Of a DNA stretch of 64,000 nt, positions 45,170-57,985 are shown piece after piece; within the stretch, counting starts at the first letter, position 1, and each line of letters begins with the position of its first letter. The position numbers were made by a program, and so were the translations under genes. Source of the DNA: Schistocephalus solidus (taxonomy: Eukaryota; Platyhelminthes; Cestoda; Diphyllobothriidea; Diphyllobothriidae); contig WEDG01002043.1 of assembly GCA_017591395.1 (NCBI GenBank), positions 1 to 64,000 on the forward strand, given 5' to 3'. The notes beneath the pieces were generated by a model that did not search any database, was not told where the DNA came from, and was given only the letters and a program-made list of their open reading frames with translations.

Positions 45170-46070
45170 ATTAAAGTAGGAATTTATGTTTGTGTTCAAA
45201 AATGTTCATCTGAATAAGCGATTGAAATAAGTAAGAATGGCCAGTGGGTAGTAATATATTTAAATTAACAACTTAGTTTTGAATGCCGGAATGATATACT
45301 GAATAAGCGACTGATTTCGGTAAGAATTGCCGGGTGAAACAAAGATATTGAACGAAGACCTTGTGTTTGAAAGCGGGAATTTTATACTGAAAACATGACA
45401 GATATGGGAATAAGTTGCCGGTGGAAAGTAATATACTTAATTTAGAACCTGTGTTTGAGTGCGGAAAATGTATACTGAATAAGCGACTGATATCGGTAAG
45501 AATTGACATCGTAAAGTAAGAAATGTAAGCAAGAACATGGGTTTTAGTGCGGAAATGATATACTGAATATATGACTGATATCGGTAAAAATTAATGGTTG
45601 AAATGTATATATTGAATCATGAACTGAAGGTTAAGTGCAGGAATTTTATACAGAGTAATGTATTGATATCTATATGAATTGCCGTTGAAAATTTAGATAT
45701 TAAAATGAGATCTTGGGTTTGAGTACAAATATGGTCAACTACATAAGTGACTAAAATAGGTAGGAATTGCTAGTAAAAAGTTAAATATTAAGGAAAGAAC
45801 TTATGTTTAATTGCGAGAATGTTAAACTAAATGAGCGACTGAAATCGGTAAGAATTGCAAGTGGAATGTTAGATATTTAAGTAAGATCTTGTATGTGAGT
45901 GCGCGAAAGTAATACTGAATACGCGACTGATATAAGAAGAAAAGCCAGTGAATTGTCAGTTATTCAAGAAAGTAATAAGGTATGCATGCGGGGATAGTTT
46001 GCTGCATAAGCAAAATATATCGGTTAAAAATTGCCTGTGGGAAGGAAGATAATGAAGCGCGTTGTTCAGA
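45170..46070. repeat. 87-bp tandem satellite, about 10 diverged units
   Basis: The anchor GCGACTGATATCGGTAAGAATTGCC or a variant recurs near 45220, 45307, 45399, 45484, 45572, 45663, 45749, 45836, 45922 and 46007, a spacing of 85-92 bp. Each unit also holds a GTTTGAGTGCGG-like and a TATACTGAATA-like stretch. Confidence 0.8.
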
Positions 46071-46089
46071 TAATAAAACACCAAACAGA

Positions 46090-48210
46090 CGCGAACGGAC
46101 TTAGTCACGACGCTGGCACGTTTTTTGTTCAGCTGTCACATAACCTCAACCGATTTTGGGAGGTTGGATTTGCCATCAAACCTTGATTTGATTTTCGCCT
46201 CCCGAGGATGGAATGTCTACTGCCTGCTTATCCCATAATGTTCCTATCCTACCCAGCACTACCGTATGGGGAGTTTAACCACTGACTTCGAAAAATGAAA
46301 CATCGGTCCAAAATACAAAACTAAAAAGATTAACCCGCATCGCCAGGAAAATAAAAATCCAAAAAAGCAGAGCCTCTGACGAACGATATATTTTTAATTT
46401 CTGGTTTGAAAGCCATTTATACAGTTGTTTAACTGACTAAATGAGCTGGATTGATAACCTATGATATTTGTGTATTTTTTGAATATTTTGACTATAAGTT
46501 TATATTCTTTATTTATTTTTGAGGGCTTATAAATCCCTTACATGGCATTAACTATGCAATAGCCATGCAATTTTAAATCTGTAAATTGTCTTATTGAAAT
46601 TATTTTTTTTCGAATTGTGAATTGAAAGAATGTATAAGGGGAAGTTATTCTATTATATAAACACCAGTAAATATTCGTGAAATTCTTTCTGGAAATATAG
46701 TATGATGGACATGGTGTTAAGTGACCTAGACTTGTATTTTTCGGTGCAGAATCTAACATTTAATGAAAATTTAAGTGAATGATAGTCAACCACAATGGAA
46801 TAACAAACTAATGCCAACTTAAATCACAAGTAGTGTTGAAAGTAATATAACTCTTATTTGGCAAAAACGTTACACCGTAATTCTGACGTTGGTTATAGCT
46901 AAAAGCCCTGACACGTGATTCGCCGATGTTTCTGCTTCTGCGTGACGCATAAACGAGATGTCGGCTCCTTAGTGGCTACCTTAGCGTTTTCTATGCGGTT
47001 TCTGGTATATGAAATCTACAGTGTAATAAGAGATATGAGTATTAAAATAAATATTTGCAAGACATGGAGTAAGTTGATAAGTATACGATGTCTTGATTCA
47101 GACTTGCAATCCCAATTAATATTTGGGGTGAATGTATTCAAAGACTGTGCATTAAGAACGTAATGCCTTTTCTACAAAAATGTAATACTTTAAAATGCAT
47201 AAAACTTAAACAGCAAAGACATGATTCCGTTTTTCCAAAATATGTTAAAGTTTTAAGCGCAGACACTTGTTTCGTCGATGATTGTGCTTCTTCGTGACGC
47301 AGTTACGAGGGATTAAGCTACTCAAAGTAACCCTTAACGTTCCTTATGCGTTTGATGCAATAATACTGGCAGGTTATCGAAATAACTGACAGATATCTGC
47401 GTTGTTGCATCAGACCCGAAATTTAAATGAACATTATGGTAGAAGACAATCAACTACAGTGGCATAACGAGGTAACATCTATTCTAGGAATAAGTTGTTC
47501 TACAAGTGGTATCAGCCTTATATGATGATGACGTTTTACCGTTAATCCGAATAAGGTGTTAGCTTAAACCCGGATCACATGTTTTGCCGAAGTTTATGCT
47601 GCTGTTTGACCCAGGTTTATAGTAGTTAAGCTTCTCCGTTTGTCTCTTTACTTTCTCTATTAATTTTCTGACACATTTTGTTTACCATAGAAATGGCAGA
47701 TAAATAATTTCTGAAATTATTATGTGCAGGCTATGCAGAAAAATGACCGATATATGACATTTGCACATCAAAATCGAAATTTTAATGAACATAAATGTCG
47801 ACATGAGTGAAATACTTTTGAATAACCACATAATTCATATTCGTTAAACAAGTTGTTTAACATGTATTGTTAATCTTATATGGCATAGACCTTTTTCGGT
47901 ACTTCCGTTATTGGTACTGCCTTAAAGCTAGCACACATGTTTTGCCTTTGTTTATTTTGCTGCTTGGGGAGCCAAAAGCTGTTTGCGCCGCCGCTGGGTA
48001 TCCCAGCGTTTTCTATGACGTTTTCCATTTATGAACTCAATATACTGTTATAGGAAAACCTGTTTTAAAACAACTTTGTGCAATGCATGTTGGTATATGA
48101 CCAGGACATGACTTTATATTGTCAAACAAGCAGTTGCAATGAGCATATGGGTCAAAATCAATCATCCGTGGTCGAATAACCACGTATTAACCATTCAACA
48201 AACACGTTGT
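46090..48210. repeat. Segmental duplication C
   Basis: Collinear with 37575-40187 of copy B, with about 0.5 kb missing at 46345 (CGCCAGG). Begins with the right end of an exon-like block. Confidence 0.85.
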
Positions 48211-48219
48211 AATGCATGC

Positions 48220-48810
48220 CTCGCTTTCCTTCACTAGTTAATTCTGCAGTCTTTTAAAGTGCGTATTATTTTTTTTGACTTTAGGCATCATAGGCAGTTA
48301 TCTACAGTCATGAGGATATACTATGCACAATATTATGCTCGGAAGTACGCATGTCGATAATAGAGACTGATTCCGAAGTTAATGAGACATCTTTACATCC
48401 TGAACTACTATACTAGAAAGGTCACTAACATACAATGGGAAGAATATGGCCATTTTTAATGGAATTGGCAAACCAGCTGCCATTTCAAAGAAAATACGCT
48501 TAAAGATTGACAGAACTTGATGTTAATAAGATAAGAGTAATATTCGTCGTTTATTATGATAACGGTCTTCATTTGTATTATTGGTTTACAGATCACGGAG
48601 AGAATGACATGACGAAACGAGCAAACAATCAAGCAATTGAAACCGATAGGGCAAGTTAAACCTCACTGTCATTCACTGATCCAGCAGACATCATCAGTCA
48701 GCATTACCACACAAGAAGACTTAGTCACGATTCTTCCACGTTTTTTGTTCAGCTGTCGAATAACCTTAAATGGTTTTGGGAAGTCAAAACTGCCATCAAA
48801 TCTTTATGTT
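48220..48810 (+). repeat. Exon-like block, copy E1
   Basis: TTGGTTTACAG near 48592, GGGCAAGTTAAACC, and an 85-codon frame with HSLIQQTSSVSITTQEDLVT and GKSKLPSNLYVDSG. Confidence 0.5.
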
Positions 48811-48982
48811 GATTCTGGCCTCACAAAATGCTCCTATCCCACCTATTCTGTATTCGAACAAAGTACATTATTACTCACGGTGTTATCGGCATAAAAAACA
48901 TCATTCAGATACTGTAAAAAGCCATGAATTTGTTTATTATTACTTATTTTTTATTCTTATTTGTACCACACAATAATAAAAT

Positions 48983-49219
48983 ATGTCGATACTCGAACTA
49001 AATTCGTCGTTGTTAATGACGTTCTTCACACAATATGCTAGTGTATTTTTGAAGTATGTTAAATCTGACGTAAATCTCTCGTCAATTTCACTAACAGATA
49101 TGCGTCCTTCTAACACTTATAGTTTTCAGCCATCATATACCGTTTGCAGTCTTCATCTTTTATGCGTTTTAAATTCTAAGTTTAATCCACGACGAATAAA
49201 AATCGCTGATAAATAAAGT
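48983..49219 (+). CDS. 77-codon open frame, second copy
   Basis: Duplicate of the frame at 43397, differing at a few residues; the stop again overlaps AATAAA. Function unknown. Confidence 0.2.
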
Positions 49220-49254
49220 GTTTTACGTATACCTATCAACATAATGCAAACATT

Positions 49255-49920
49255 GCCTTCCTTAACTAGTTAAATTTGCAGTCTTTTAAAGTATACAGTT
49301 AATTGTCCGACTATATGCATCGAGGGAATTTATCTACGGTCTGAGGATATAATTTGTACTTTTCTTTGTTCGAAAGTATGTAGGTCAAAAACGGAGACCA
49401 ATGCGAATTTTATTGAGGCATCTTTAGAATTTGAACTAATATACTAAAATTTGACACGCATGCAAATGTGATGGAATTGGCAAAAAAAGCTGTCGTGGCG
49501 TAGAAAATAAGCTTTAAGCTTGATAGAACACTCTGTAAGGGAAATGGGAGTGAACATCGCCGTTTATCATGTTAACGATCCCCATTTGCGTACTGGGTAA
49601 ACAGACCTCGGGGAGGTTGACATGGTGAAAGGAGCAAATCATCAAGCGATTGTTACTGATAGGTTAATTTAACCCTCACTGGCATTCACTGGTTCAGCAG
49701 ACGTCATCAACCAGCATTGCAACACGCCAAGGCTGTAATCACACTAAATTTCCCCCGAAAGATTTGGCAACGGTCTAAGATCAATAGTTTGGGGTTTTCA
49801 ATTTGTTTAAGTTGGTTTAGGAATATACGACAGGTACCAGACGCCTGAAGGATTGGCATCGCCCAAAAGCATTAAGCACATGAATCAGCATGCTAAGTCA
49901 CGAAAACAGTCACTCTGATG
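49255..49920 (+). repeat. Exon-like block, copy E2
   Basis: Counterpart of D2, slightly longer in the interval after the acceptor-like CTGGGTAAACAG. Confidence 0.45.
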
Positions 49921-50804
49921 CGCTTACTCTGCAGGAAAATGAGCAGCACCAAATTAATTTTTTTTCCTAATCAGAGTCAGTTTTTCGGCGGAAAAAAACC
50001 ACCCTGGTGCGTTGATCCTACATTGAGTGAAGTGTCGATCTAACCTGTTCTAGTTTGGTGGATGTCTCAGTTTCAGCATTTCTCACTGGTACTTATAACG
50101 ACCACGATCATGTCTTTCACAGTCGGCCACTTCCCACGTGATGATTCGCAGCAACGTATCCTTTTAGCTAACTCTATTCTTTCGTTCAACGATTAAGGCT
50201 GAAAACCGAAGTGCAAAACACTGTTACAAATTTACTACTCAACTGTATAAAACAGTGGTTAAAGTGGATCTATTCATCATTATAAAAAGATATTGTATAT
50301 TTTGGAATGCGTCAAGGTGGGAACATCTTTTGTGTCTAGTTCACTCTCCCGTCTTATGCATAAAGCAGTCAGAGAAATGTGTACTGTAATTAAATGGTGT
50401 TGTAGGTCCAATAACATATCAGGAAATAGTGTTGTCGGTTAATCTAAGCAGACATTAATCAACATATTAAAATTCAGTTATTGATACATAAAGTATATGA
50501 AATGTTATTATGGTTAATGAGACTAGTAATTTTAGGCAATTGAAATGCTAAATATGGTAGGCAGGTGCTATTACTTATAAAAAACCTCCTGTTAGAATCC
50601 CTAATATATTGGAAAGAATTTGTATCTGGCTTTAATTAAGCAAATTTGAGTTAAAGTCTTCTATTCGAGTGTTTTATATGGGGGAAAATGGGTTTTCAGA
50701 TGAAACAAAATGCAAGCAAGCAGATTAATGATTTTATTAATTCTGATTTGCTCAACGATCTACTTCCATGCGATAAACTTAAATATTGTGGTAAATTTTA
50801 ATGA

Positions 50805-51735
50805 GTTGCTCCTGCAGGTGATGTAATGATAGGTGAAGGTAATGTTATAGGTGCCACGATGGTAGCGCAAACCACATTGGATTTCCGAACGGTCCATTAT
50901 CCTGGAAACCGTTGAGGTGATACACGCACGCGAAGGTTTTTGCGGTGAGGTTGATAAGCGAAATTCGTCGCTGAGCTTGCAGTTCCCCTTCTTTTTGTAG
51001 AGATGGTTATTAGATAATTCTTGAAATCGTGAGGAACCTATCCTTGGTGCCACATCGCCTGGAAGAGTGCAGTGAGCTGGTTTATCAATCGGAGACTACC
51101 ATGCTTGTAATTCTCAGCAGGTTCCGCATATTATTCATTTTATATCCCACTTGAGTGTTGCTACACGGCCCTGACGGTTTCTTGGAGAGAGAGCATGATA
51201 TCGAAGTTGTCGTTGGTCTTCACTTGAGGCATTTTGTCGATGGGAACGTCGAAAATGGCGAGGGGCCCGATGAGAACGCTTTTGAAGTGCTCGACCTAGT
51301 GCTGCAGGATTTTCGTCTTCTAAGTGTGTTGAGCAGTTCCATCAGCACTGAAAGAGCAGTGGTTGCTTTGACGGTGTATTGTAGACAGCCTTGGTGGTTG
51401 CAAACGTGTTATTTCATCCACGGAAGTGGATTGAACTATGTCCCTCAACTAACACCATCGGTTGTTCATGGACTTGTCCACATCAGTGACTAGGAGTTTG
51501 GCTAGTCAGGTGGTCAGCACGTTGTTAAATGTAAATGGTGTGCAGGGTCATTCAACAAAACAGTAGTTTACTCACCTGGTGGTTACTTTCCTTGGGGTAT
51601 CCTGCATTTCTGCTGACGAAGCATCATCATGGAGATCAAGAAGTGATTTCGGTTAATGATTTGGCACCAAGGGATTGCCTTAATCAACAGTTAGTCATGT
51701 TTTTTATTGCGTCCTGACAAATAGATAATCCAGTA
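50805..51735 (-). pseudogene. Zinc-finger LINE fragment G
   Basis: Same segment as fragment F with the additional RT part at 50805-50935 (reverse of CTCCTGCAGGTGATG, the QLQEK-type end). Frames broken throughout. Confidence 0.7.
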
Positions 51736-52404
51736 AAAAAAATTGTCATGCCGTTCAAGTCGAAGAATGTCATGCCGTCAACGAATTCAAAAGTAGCTCG
51801 GTAGCTATGTGGCACTAGCTTATCCTAAATTGGCTTTAGTTTGTCCACTTACCATTTTGCTTTCGCATAATGCAGTGAGCTCTTCATAATTATAATGAAA
51901 CTTACGAGTGGGCAATCTTTGTGGATCTTTGTTTATCCATTCAATCGAGGTACTTGCGTGCCAACGTGACAGAGGCACTCTATGTCATTTTCACTTTTCA
52001 GACCTTCCGTTTGAAGTTTGTTCAAACAGTCAGTCAATTGGTCTTTTATCTCATCAGTAATCCTTATCCGTTTCTGTCCTTAAAACCTTGTCCTTGTCCA
52101 ACATAATTCCTTTCAGTTTCATAATAAAATGTGTTCTTTTCTTTAACACAACACCCATTCCCTTATATGCTTATGTGATGCGGACATCTTTTTCACCGGA
52201 GATCTTTTAATTTCTCCATGTGCGACTTTTTTTGTAAGCCTCGATATTTCTGGCCATTGTTCAAATATTGATCAGAAAAGTTTACTAATGCAGACAAAAT
52301 GTATTCAACGCTGTCTGTCAAATCTGTCTGGCTGAAGGATGTTTGATAAAGGATGTTTTCAAACTGTTTTTTTTCGCTCTAGTTGGCTGGGTTTCTGACG
52401 CGAA
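51736..52404 (-). pseudogene. Penelope-like fragment G (internally deleted)
   Basis: Contains the RT fingers part as in F and H, including LTDELRDQL-type stretch near 52020-52060, but about 1 kb equal to 27520-28500 is deleted, taking the GIY-YIG tail. Confidence 0.6.
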
Positions 52405-52960
52405 AAGCAAAACTTATCTGTGATCAGAGGTATGCACGTTGAAGACTGAAACATATTCAAATTTTATAAAGGCATCTTTTCAAGCCTGAACTGCTATACT
52501 AGAAATTTCACTGACATGCAGTGGGAAGAAGACTGCTCTTTGTGATGTAATTGGCAAAACAAAGTCATTGCGAAGAAAATACGCTTTAGGATTTACAGAA
52601 CTTGATGTAAGTGAGATATGAGTGAAAGTCCTTTTAATTTTGATTAACGGTCTCCATTTGTATACTAGGTTTACAGACCATGGGGAGGATGACATGGTAA
52701 AATGAGCAAGAGAGGGCAAGTAAGCCCTCACTCGCATTCACTGGTCCAGCAGATATTATCAGTCAGAATTGCCACACACGACGGCTCTATTCAGACAGCA
52801 TTTCCCCCGAAAAAAATTTGGCAAACGTCTGAGATCCATAGTGTGGGTGGATTTTCATTTGTTAAAGTTGGTATAGCAAGTACCAGGCGCCTGGAGAATT
52901 GTCATCCCCCAAACGCATTATGCACATGAATCAGCATGCTTAGTCACGAATACAGTCACG
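52405..52960 (+). repeat. Exon-like block, copy G
   Basis: CTAGGTTTACAG near 52677, GGCAAGTAAGCC at about 52717-52728, and a 75-codon frame with HSLVQQILSVRIATHDGSIQ. Confidence 0.5.
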
Positions 52961-53547
52961 CTGATGCGAGAAATCTGCAGGAAAATGAGAAGCACTAAAT
53001 TAATTTTTTTTCCTTACTAGAGTCGCGTTTTTTGGCGGAAAAAACCATCCTGGTGCGTTGATCATACATTGAGCGAATTTTCGATCTAACCTGTTCTTTT
53101 TTGGTGGATGTCTCAGTTTCAGCATTTTCTCACTTGTACTTATAACGACCACGATCATGGCTTTCACAGTCGGCCACTTCCCACGTGATGATTCGCAGCA
53201 ACAGATCCTGTTAGCTAACTCTATTCTTTCGTTCAACGATTAAGGCTGAAAACCAAAGTGCAAAACACTGTTACAAATATTCTACTCAACTGTATAAAAC
53301 AGTGGTTAAAGTTGTATTTATTCATCATTATAAGCAGATATTTTATTTTTTGGAATGAGTCAAGGTGGGAACATATTTCGTGTCTAGTACACTCTCCATT
53401 TTAATGCATCAAGCAGTCAGAGAAATGTGTACTGTAATTAAATGGTGTTGTAGGTCCAATAACATATCAGGAAATTGTGTTGTCGGTTAATATAAGCAGA
53501 CATTAATCAATATTGTACAATTCAGTTATTGATACATAAAGTATGTA
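52961..53547. repeat. AT-rich spacer of the higher-order unit (short)
   Basis: Same spacer as 29031-29929, shortened on the right. Confidence 0.7.
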
Positions 53548-54383
53548 ATGAATAGCTCCTGCAGGTGATGTAATGTTAACTGAAGCTCATGTTAGAGGTG
53601 CCGCGATGGTAGCGCAAACTACATTGGATTTCCGGAATGGTCCATTATCCTGGTAACCGTTGAGGTCATACACACACGCGAATATTTTTGCGGTGAGGTT
53701 GATTAGCGAAATTCGTCGCTGAGCTTGCAGTTCCCCTTCTTTTTGTAGAGATGGTTATTAGATAATTCTTGAAATCGTGAGGAACCTGTCCTTGGTGCCA
53801 CATAGCCTGGAAGACTGCAGTGAGCTGGTTAATCAATCGGAGGCTACCATGCTTGTAATTATCAGCAGGTTCCGCATATTATTCATTTTATATACCACTT
53901 GAGTGTTACTACACGGGCCTGACGGTTTATTGGAGAGAGAGCATGAGATCGAGGTTGGCGTTGGTCTTCACTTGAGGCATTTTGTCGATGGAAACGTTGA
54001 AAATGGCGAGGGGCCGGATGAGAACGCTTTTGAAGTGCTCGACCTAGTCCTGCAGGATTTTCGTCTTCTAAGTGTGTTGAGCAGTTCCATTAGCACTGAA
54101 AGAGCAGTGGTTGCTTTGACGGTGTATTGTAGACAGCCTTGGTGGTTGCAAAGTTGTTATTCCATCCACGGAAAAAGATTGAACTATGTCAGCTCGTTGT
54201 TAAATGTAAATGGTGACCAGGCTTATTCAAAAAAACCATAGTTAACTCACCTGGTGGTTACTCTCCTATGGGGTATCCTGCATTTCTGCTGACAAAGCAT
54301 CATCATGGAGAAAAAGAAGTGATTTCAGCTAATCAGTTAGTCCTGTTTTTCTTGCGTCCTGACAAATAAATCATCCAGTTAAA
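53548..54383 (-). pseudogene. Zinc-finger LINE fragment H
   Basis: Same segment as F and G with a small deletion near 54190. Junction with Penelope sequence at about 54383 is the same as in F and G. Confidence 0.7.
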
Positions 54384-55855
54384 AAAATCGTCATGCCGTT
54401 CAATTTGAAGAATGAGATGCCGTCAACGAATTCAAAAGTAGCTCTGTAGCTAAGTGGCGCTAGCTGATCCTAAATTGGCTTTAGTTTGTCCACTTACCAT
54501 TTTGCTTTCGCAAAATGCAGTGAGCTCTTCATACTTATAATGAAACATACGGGTGGGCGATCTTTGTGGATCTTTGCTTATCCATTCAATCGAGGTACTT
54601 GCGTGTCGACGTGACAGAGGCAATCTATGTCATTTTTGCTTGTCAGACCTTCCGTTTGAAGTTTGTTCAAACAGTCAGTCAATTGGTCTTCTACCTCATC
54701 AGTCATCCTTATCCGTTTCTGTCCTTATAACATTTTCCTTGTCCAACATAATTGCTTTCAGTTTCTTAAATAAATGTGTTCTGTTCTTTAACACAACACC
54801 CATTCCCTTTTATGCTTTCGTGATGAGGACATCTTTTTCACCGGAGATCTTTTAATTTCTCCATGTGCGACTTTGTTTGTAAGCCTCAAAATTTCTGGTT
54901 ATTGTTCAAATATTGATCAGAACAGTTTACTAACGCAGACAAAATCTATTGAACGCTGTCTGTCAAATCTGTCTGGATGAAGGATGTTTGATAAAGGATG
55001 TTTTCAAACTGTTTTTCTCGTTCTAGTTTGCTGGGTTTCTGACGCGAAAAGCAAAACTTTGGCCCAACTAATAAGGCTTTGATCGAAGTTTTATCAAGAA
55101 AGACAGACAAAAGATCGTGTACGTACCGACTTGAATCTTTCGGCAGCTTTGATTGTGGTGTGCCTTCGTGTACACTTCGAAGCAGGGCAGCTCATTTTAA
55201 ATTTTCACGTTATTCCCCAATGGAAACTACACCTTTCTTAATTTCCTGTATCTCTTCTTTGTCTAGGTGGTCAGGTATGGACGCAAGTTGGCAAACTTGA
55301 CGTCCTAGTTATTCAACGTTTACACGGAAGCTTTTAATGTCATTTTCGGCAGACGTTCTCAAGGTATCACAGGCGGTAGCTGTACGATTTCTTCGCAATG
55401 CACTCCAGTAGAAGTTCGTGTACTCATTTCATTTGACACATTTCCAATAACTTTGGCCATATATTCACCTGCACAAGTTTGGTTTTTATTCGTAGGTAGC
55501 AATTGAGCGCATATAACACCGCGGGATTTTTGGACTGTTGTAAAATAATGATAATTCCCATTAAAACATTAAAAAGATGATTTTGCGAGCAAACGTAAGC
55601 TTTTGGTTGCTTTGAACACGGCAATTGCGTAGCTTTTATACCATTCTTTTGAGCGCACACGATAGGTTTGCGTAGCCTGATTGCAGCTGTTCTACCGTAG
55701 ACAACAGTCGCTTTCCAAGAATTTTGAAGATATTGATAGGACCTTGTGAAAAACCTGGAAGGCCTCTGTGTCATTAACATGATGGCCTGTGTCTACCAAA
55801 TGCGCGAGATCGAGCTGGTTATGTTCTTTGCGTGTCACTTTCCTTACCATGCTAA
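54384..55855 (-). pseudogene. Penelope-like element fragments H
   Basis: The best copy of this Penelope family. From 55855 downward: GIY-YIG C-terminal end with AIRLRKPIVCAQKNGIKATQ (118-codon frame 55424-55780 runs through it), then the next element's N-terminus (IKALLVGPKFCFSRQ-like near 55060), a KGNGCCVKEQNTF stretch near 54770 equal to the DKGNG motif, DEVEDQLTDCLNKLQTEG near 54700, VPRLNGQAKIHKDCPPVRF near 54570 (the PRLYGLPKIHK motif) and FEFVDGISFFKLNGM near 54400. Truncated before the first catalytic Asp. Confidence 0.8.
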
Positions 55856-55914
55856 ACAAACGCCCGCTAGTGTGACAAATTGAAATAAGTGGTTGTGCGA
55901 TACCTTCAAAATAA

Positions 55915-56570
55915 TATAAAAATCGCTTATCCTACCTAGTTGATTGTGCAGTCCTGTAAAGATAGGGTTAATTTTCCCACTTAATGCATCGAGGGCAGTT
56001 ATCTCTTGTCATGAGTATATAAAATGCACTTATCTGTGATCAGAGGTATGCACGTTGAGGACTGAAACATATTCAAATTTTATAAAGGCATCTTTTCAAG
56101 CCTGAACTGCTACACTAGAAATTTAACTGACATGCAGTGGGAAGAAGACTGCTCTTTGTGATGGAATTTGCAAAAATAGTCATTTCGAAGAAAATACGCT
56201 TTAAGATTTACAGAACTTGATGTAAGTGAGATGGGAGTGAAATTCCTTTTAATTTTGATTAACGGTCTCCATTTGTTTACTTAGTTTACATAACATGGGG
56301 AGGATGACATGGCGAAATGAGCAAGAGAGGGCAAGTAAGCCCTCACTGGCATTCACCGGTCCAGCAGATATTTTCAGTCAGCATTGCCACACACGACGGC
56401 TTTATTCAGACTTCATTACCTCCAAAGGATTTGGCAAAGGTCTGAGATCTATAGTGTGGGGTTTTCCATTTGTTCAAGTTGGTTTTGCAGGTACCAGGCG
56501 CCGGAAGACTTTTCGTCCCCCAAACGCATTACGCACGTGAATCAGCATGCTTAGTCACGAAAAAAGTCAC
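55915..56570 (+). repeat. Exon-like block, copy H
   Basis: As copy F, but the acceptor-like AG reads TTTACAT, so that splice site would be lost. The QQIFSVSIATHDGF reading remains near 56365. Confidence 0.5.
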
Positions 56571-57474
56571 GCTGATGCGAGAAATCTGCAGGAAAATGAG
56601 CAGCACCAAATTAATTTTTGTTTTATCAGAGTCGCGTTTTTTGGCGGAAAAAAACAACCCTGGTGCGTTGATCATACCTTGAGCGAATTTTCTATCTAAC
56701 CTGTTCTTTTTGGTGGATGTCTCAGTTTCAGCATTTTTTCACTTGTACTTATCACGACCAAGATCATGTCTATCCAAGTCGGCCACTTCCCACGTGATGA
56801 TTCGCAGCAACAGAACCTGTTGGCTAACTCTATTCTTTCGTTCAACGATGAAGACTGAAAACCGAAGTGCAAAAAACTGTTACAAATTTACTTCTCATTT
56901 GTATAAAACTGGTTAAAGTGGATCTATTAATCATTATAAGCAGATATTGTATTTTTAGGAATGCGTCAAGGTGGGAACATATTTTGTGTCTAGTACACTC
57001 TCCAGTCACATGCATAAAGGCAAACACAGAAATGTGAACTGTACTTAATTGGTGCTGTAGGTCCCATAAAATATCAGGAAATAGTGTTGACGGTTAATCT
57101 AAGCAGACATTAATCAACATATTAAAATTACGTTATTTATAAATAAAATATATGAATCGTTATTATGGTAAATGAGACTAGTAATTTTTAAGGCAATTAA
57201 AATGCTTAATATGGTAGGCAGTTGCTATAACTTATAAAAAAACCTCCTGTTAGAATCCCTTATGTATTGGAAAGAATTTGTATCTGGCTTTTTTTAAGCA
57301 CATTTGAGTTAAAGTCTTCGTTTCAAGTGTTTTATATGGGTGAAAATGGGTTTTCCTATATAAAAATCAGATGAAACAAAATGCAACCAAGCAGATAAAT
57401 GATTATATAAAGTTCTGATTGGCTTAGCGTTCTACTTCCTTGCGATAAACTTAAATATTGTTGTAAATTGTAAT
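56571..57474. repeat. AT-rich spacer of the higher-order unit
   Basis: Collinear with 29031-29929. Confidence 0.7.
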
Positions 57475-57655
57475 GAGTTGCTCCTGCAGGTTATTTAATG
57501 TTAGGTAAAGGTCATGTTAGAGGTACCACCATGGTAGCGCAAACCACATTGGATTTCCGGAATGGTCCATTATCCTGGTAACCGTTGAGGTGATACACGC
57601 ATGCTATTTTTTTGCGGTGAGGTTGATTAGCGAAATTCTTCGCTGAGCTTATGTG
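57475..57655 (-). pseudogene. Zinc-finger LINE fragment J (array end)
   Basis: Begins CTCCTGCAGG as in G, H and I and ends at about 57651 (CGCTGAGCTT). This is the right boundary of the repeat array. Confidence 0.7.
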
Positions 57656-57714
57656 TCAAATAACATGACATACAATAAATAAAGTGCCTCTGTAGCCTTG
57701 TGTCTGTTATGACT

Positions 57715-57985
57715 ACCATAGAAAGGTGTAAATATCGACTTTTTTTGAGTCATTCCGAAGACATATGTTTCTGGTGGTGGATGAGGCCCACCATTTTTTA
57801 ATTGAAACTATTCAAACCGGAAACAACTATTCTTGCATCACTCAAATATGCAAGCTACTATAAGTTTTTCTACTTTAAGAATGCCTGAATGTTCGTTTCA
57901 GATAATGGTCAAGTCTTTTCAAATGCAGCGTTTAAATACATTATTAAGAAAATGAAATCAGGCATTTAAGCACTGTTGCTTGGAT
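57715..57985 (+). pseudogene. Gypsy-type integrase core fossil
   Basis: Reads VNIDFFESFRRHMFLVVDEA, then after a frameshift TTILASLKYASYYKFFYF and FVSDNGQVFSNAAFKYIIKK. The first Asp (IDF) and the second (SDNG at 57899-57910) are about 55 residues apart, as in retroviral-type integrases of Ty3/gypsy LTR elements. The catalytic Glu and the LTRs are not found. Heavily decayed. Confidence 0.6.

Larger units (their letters stand above)
48211..50486. repeat. Long repeat E
   Basis: Collinear with repeat D throughout. Begins at AATGCATGCCTCGC exactly where duplication C ends. Confidence 0.85.

Noticed and set aside
54553..54855. 100-codon plus-strand frame
   Set aside because: It is the antisense shadow of the Penelope reverse transcriptase in repeat H.
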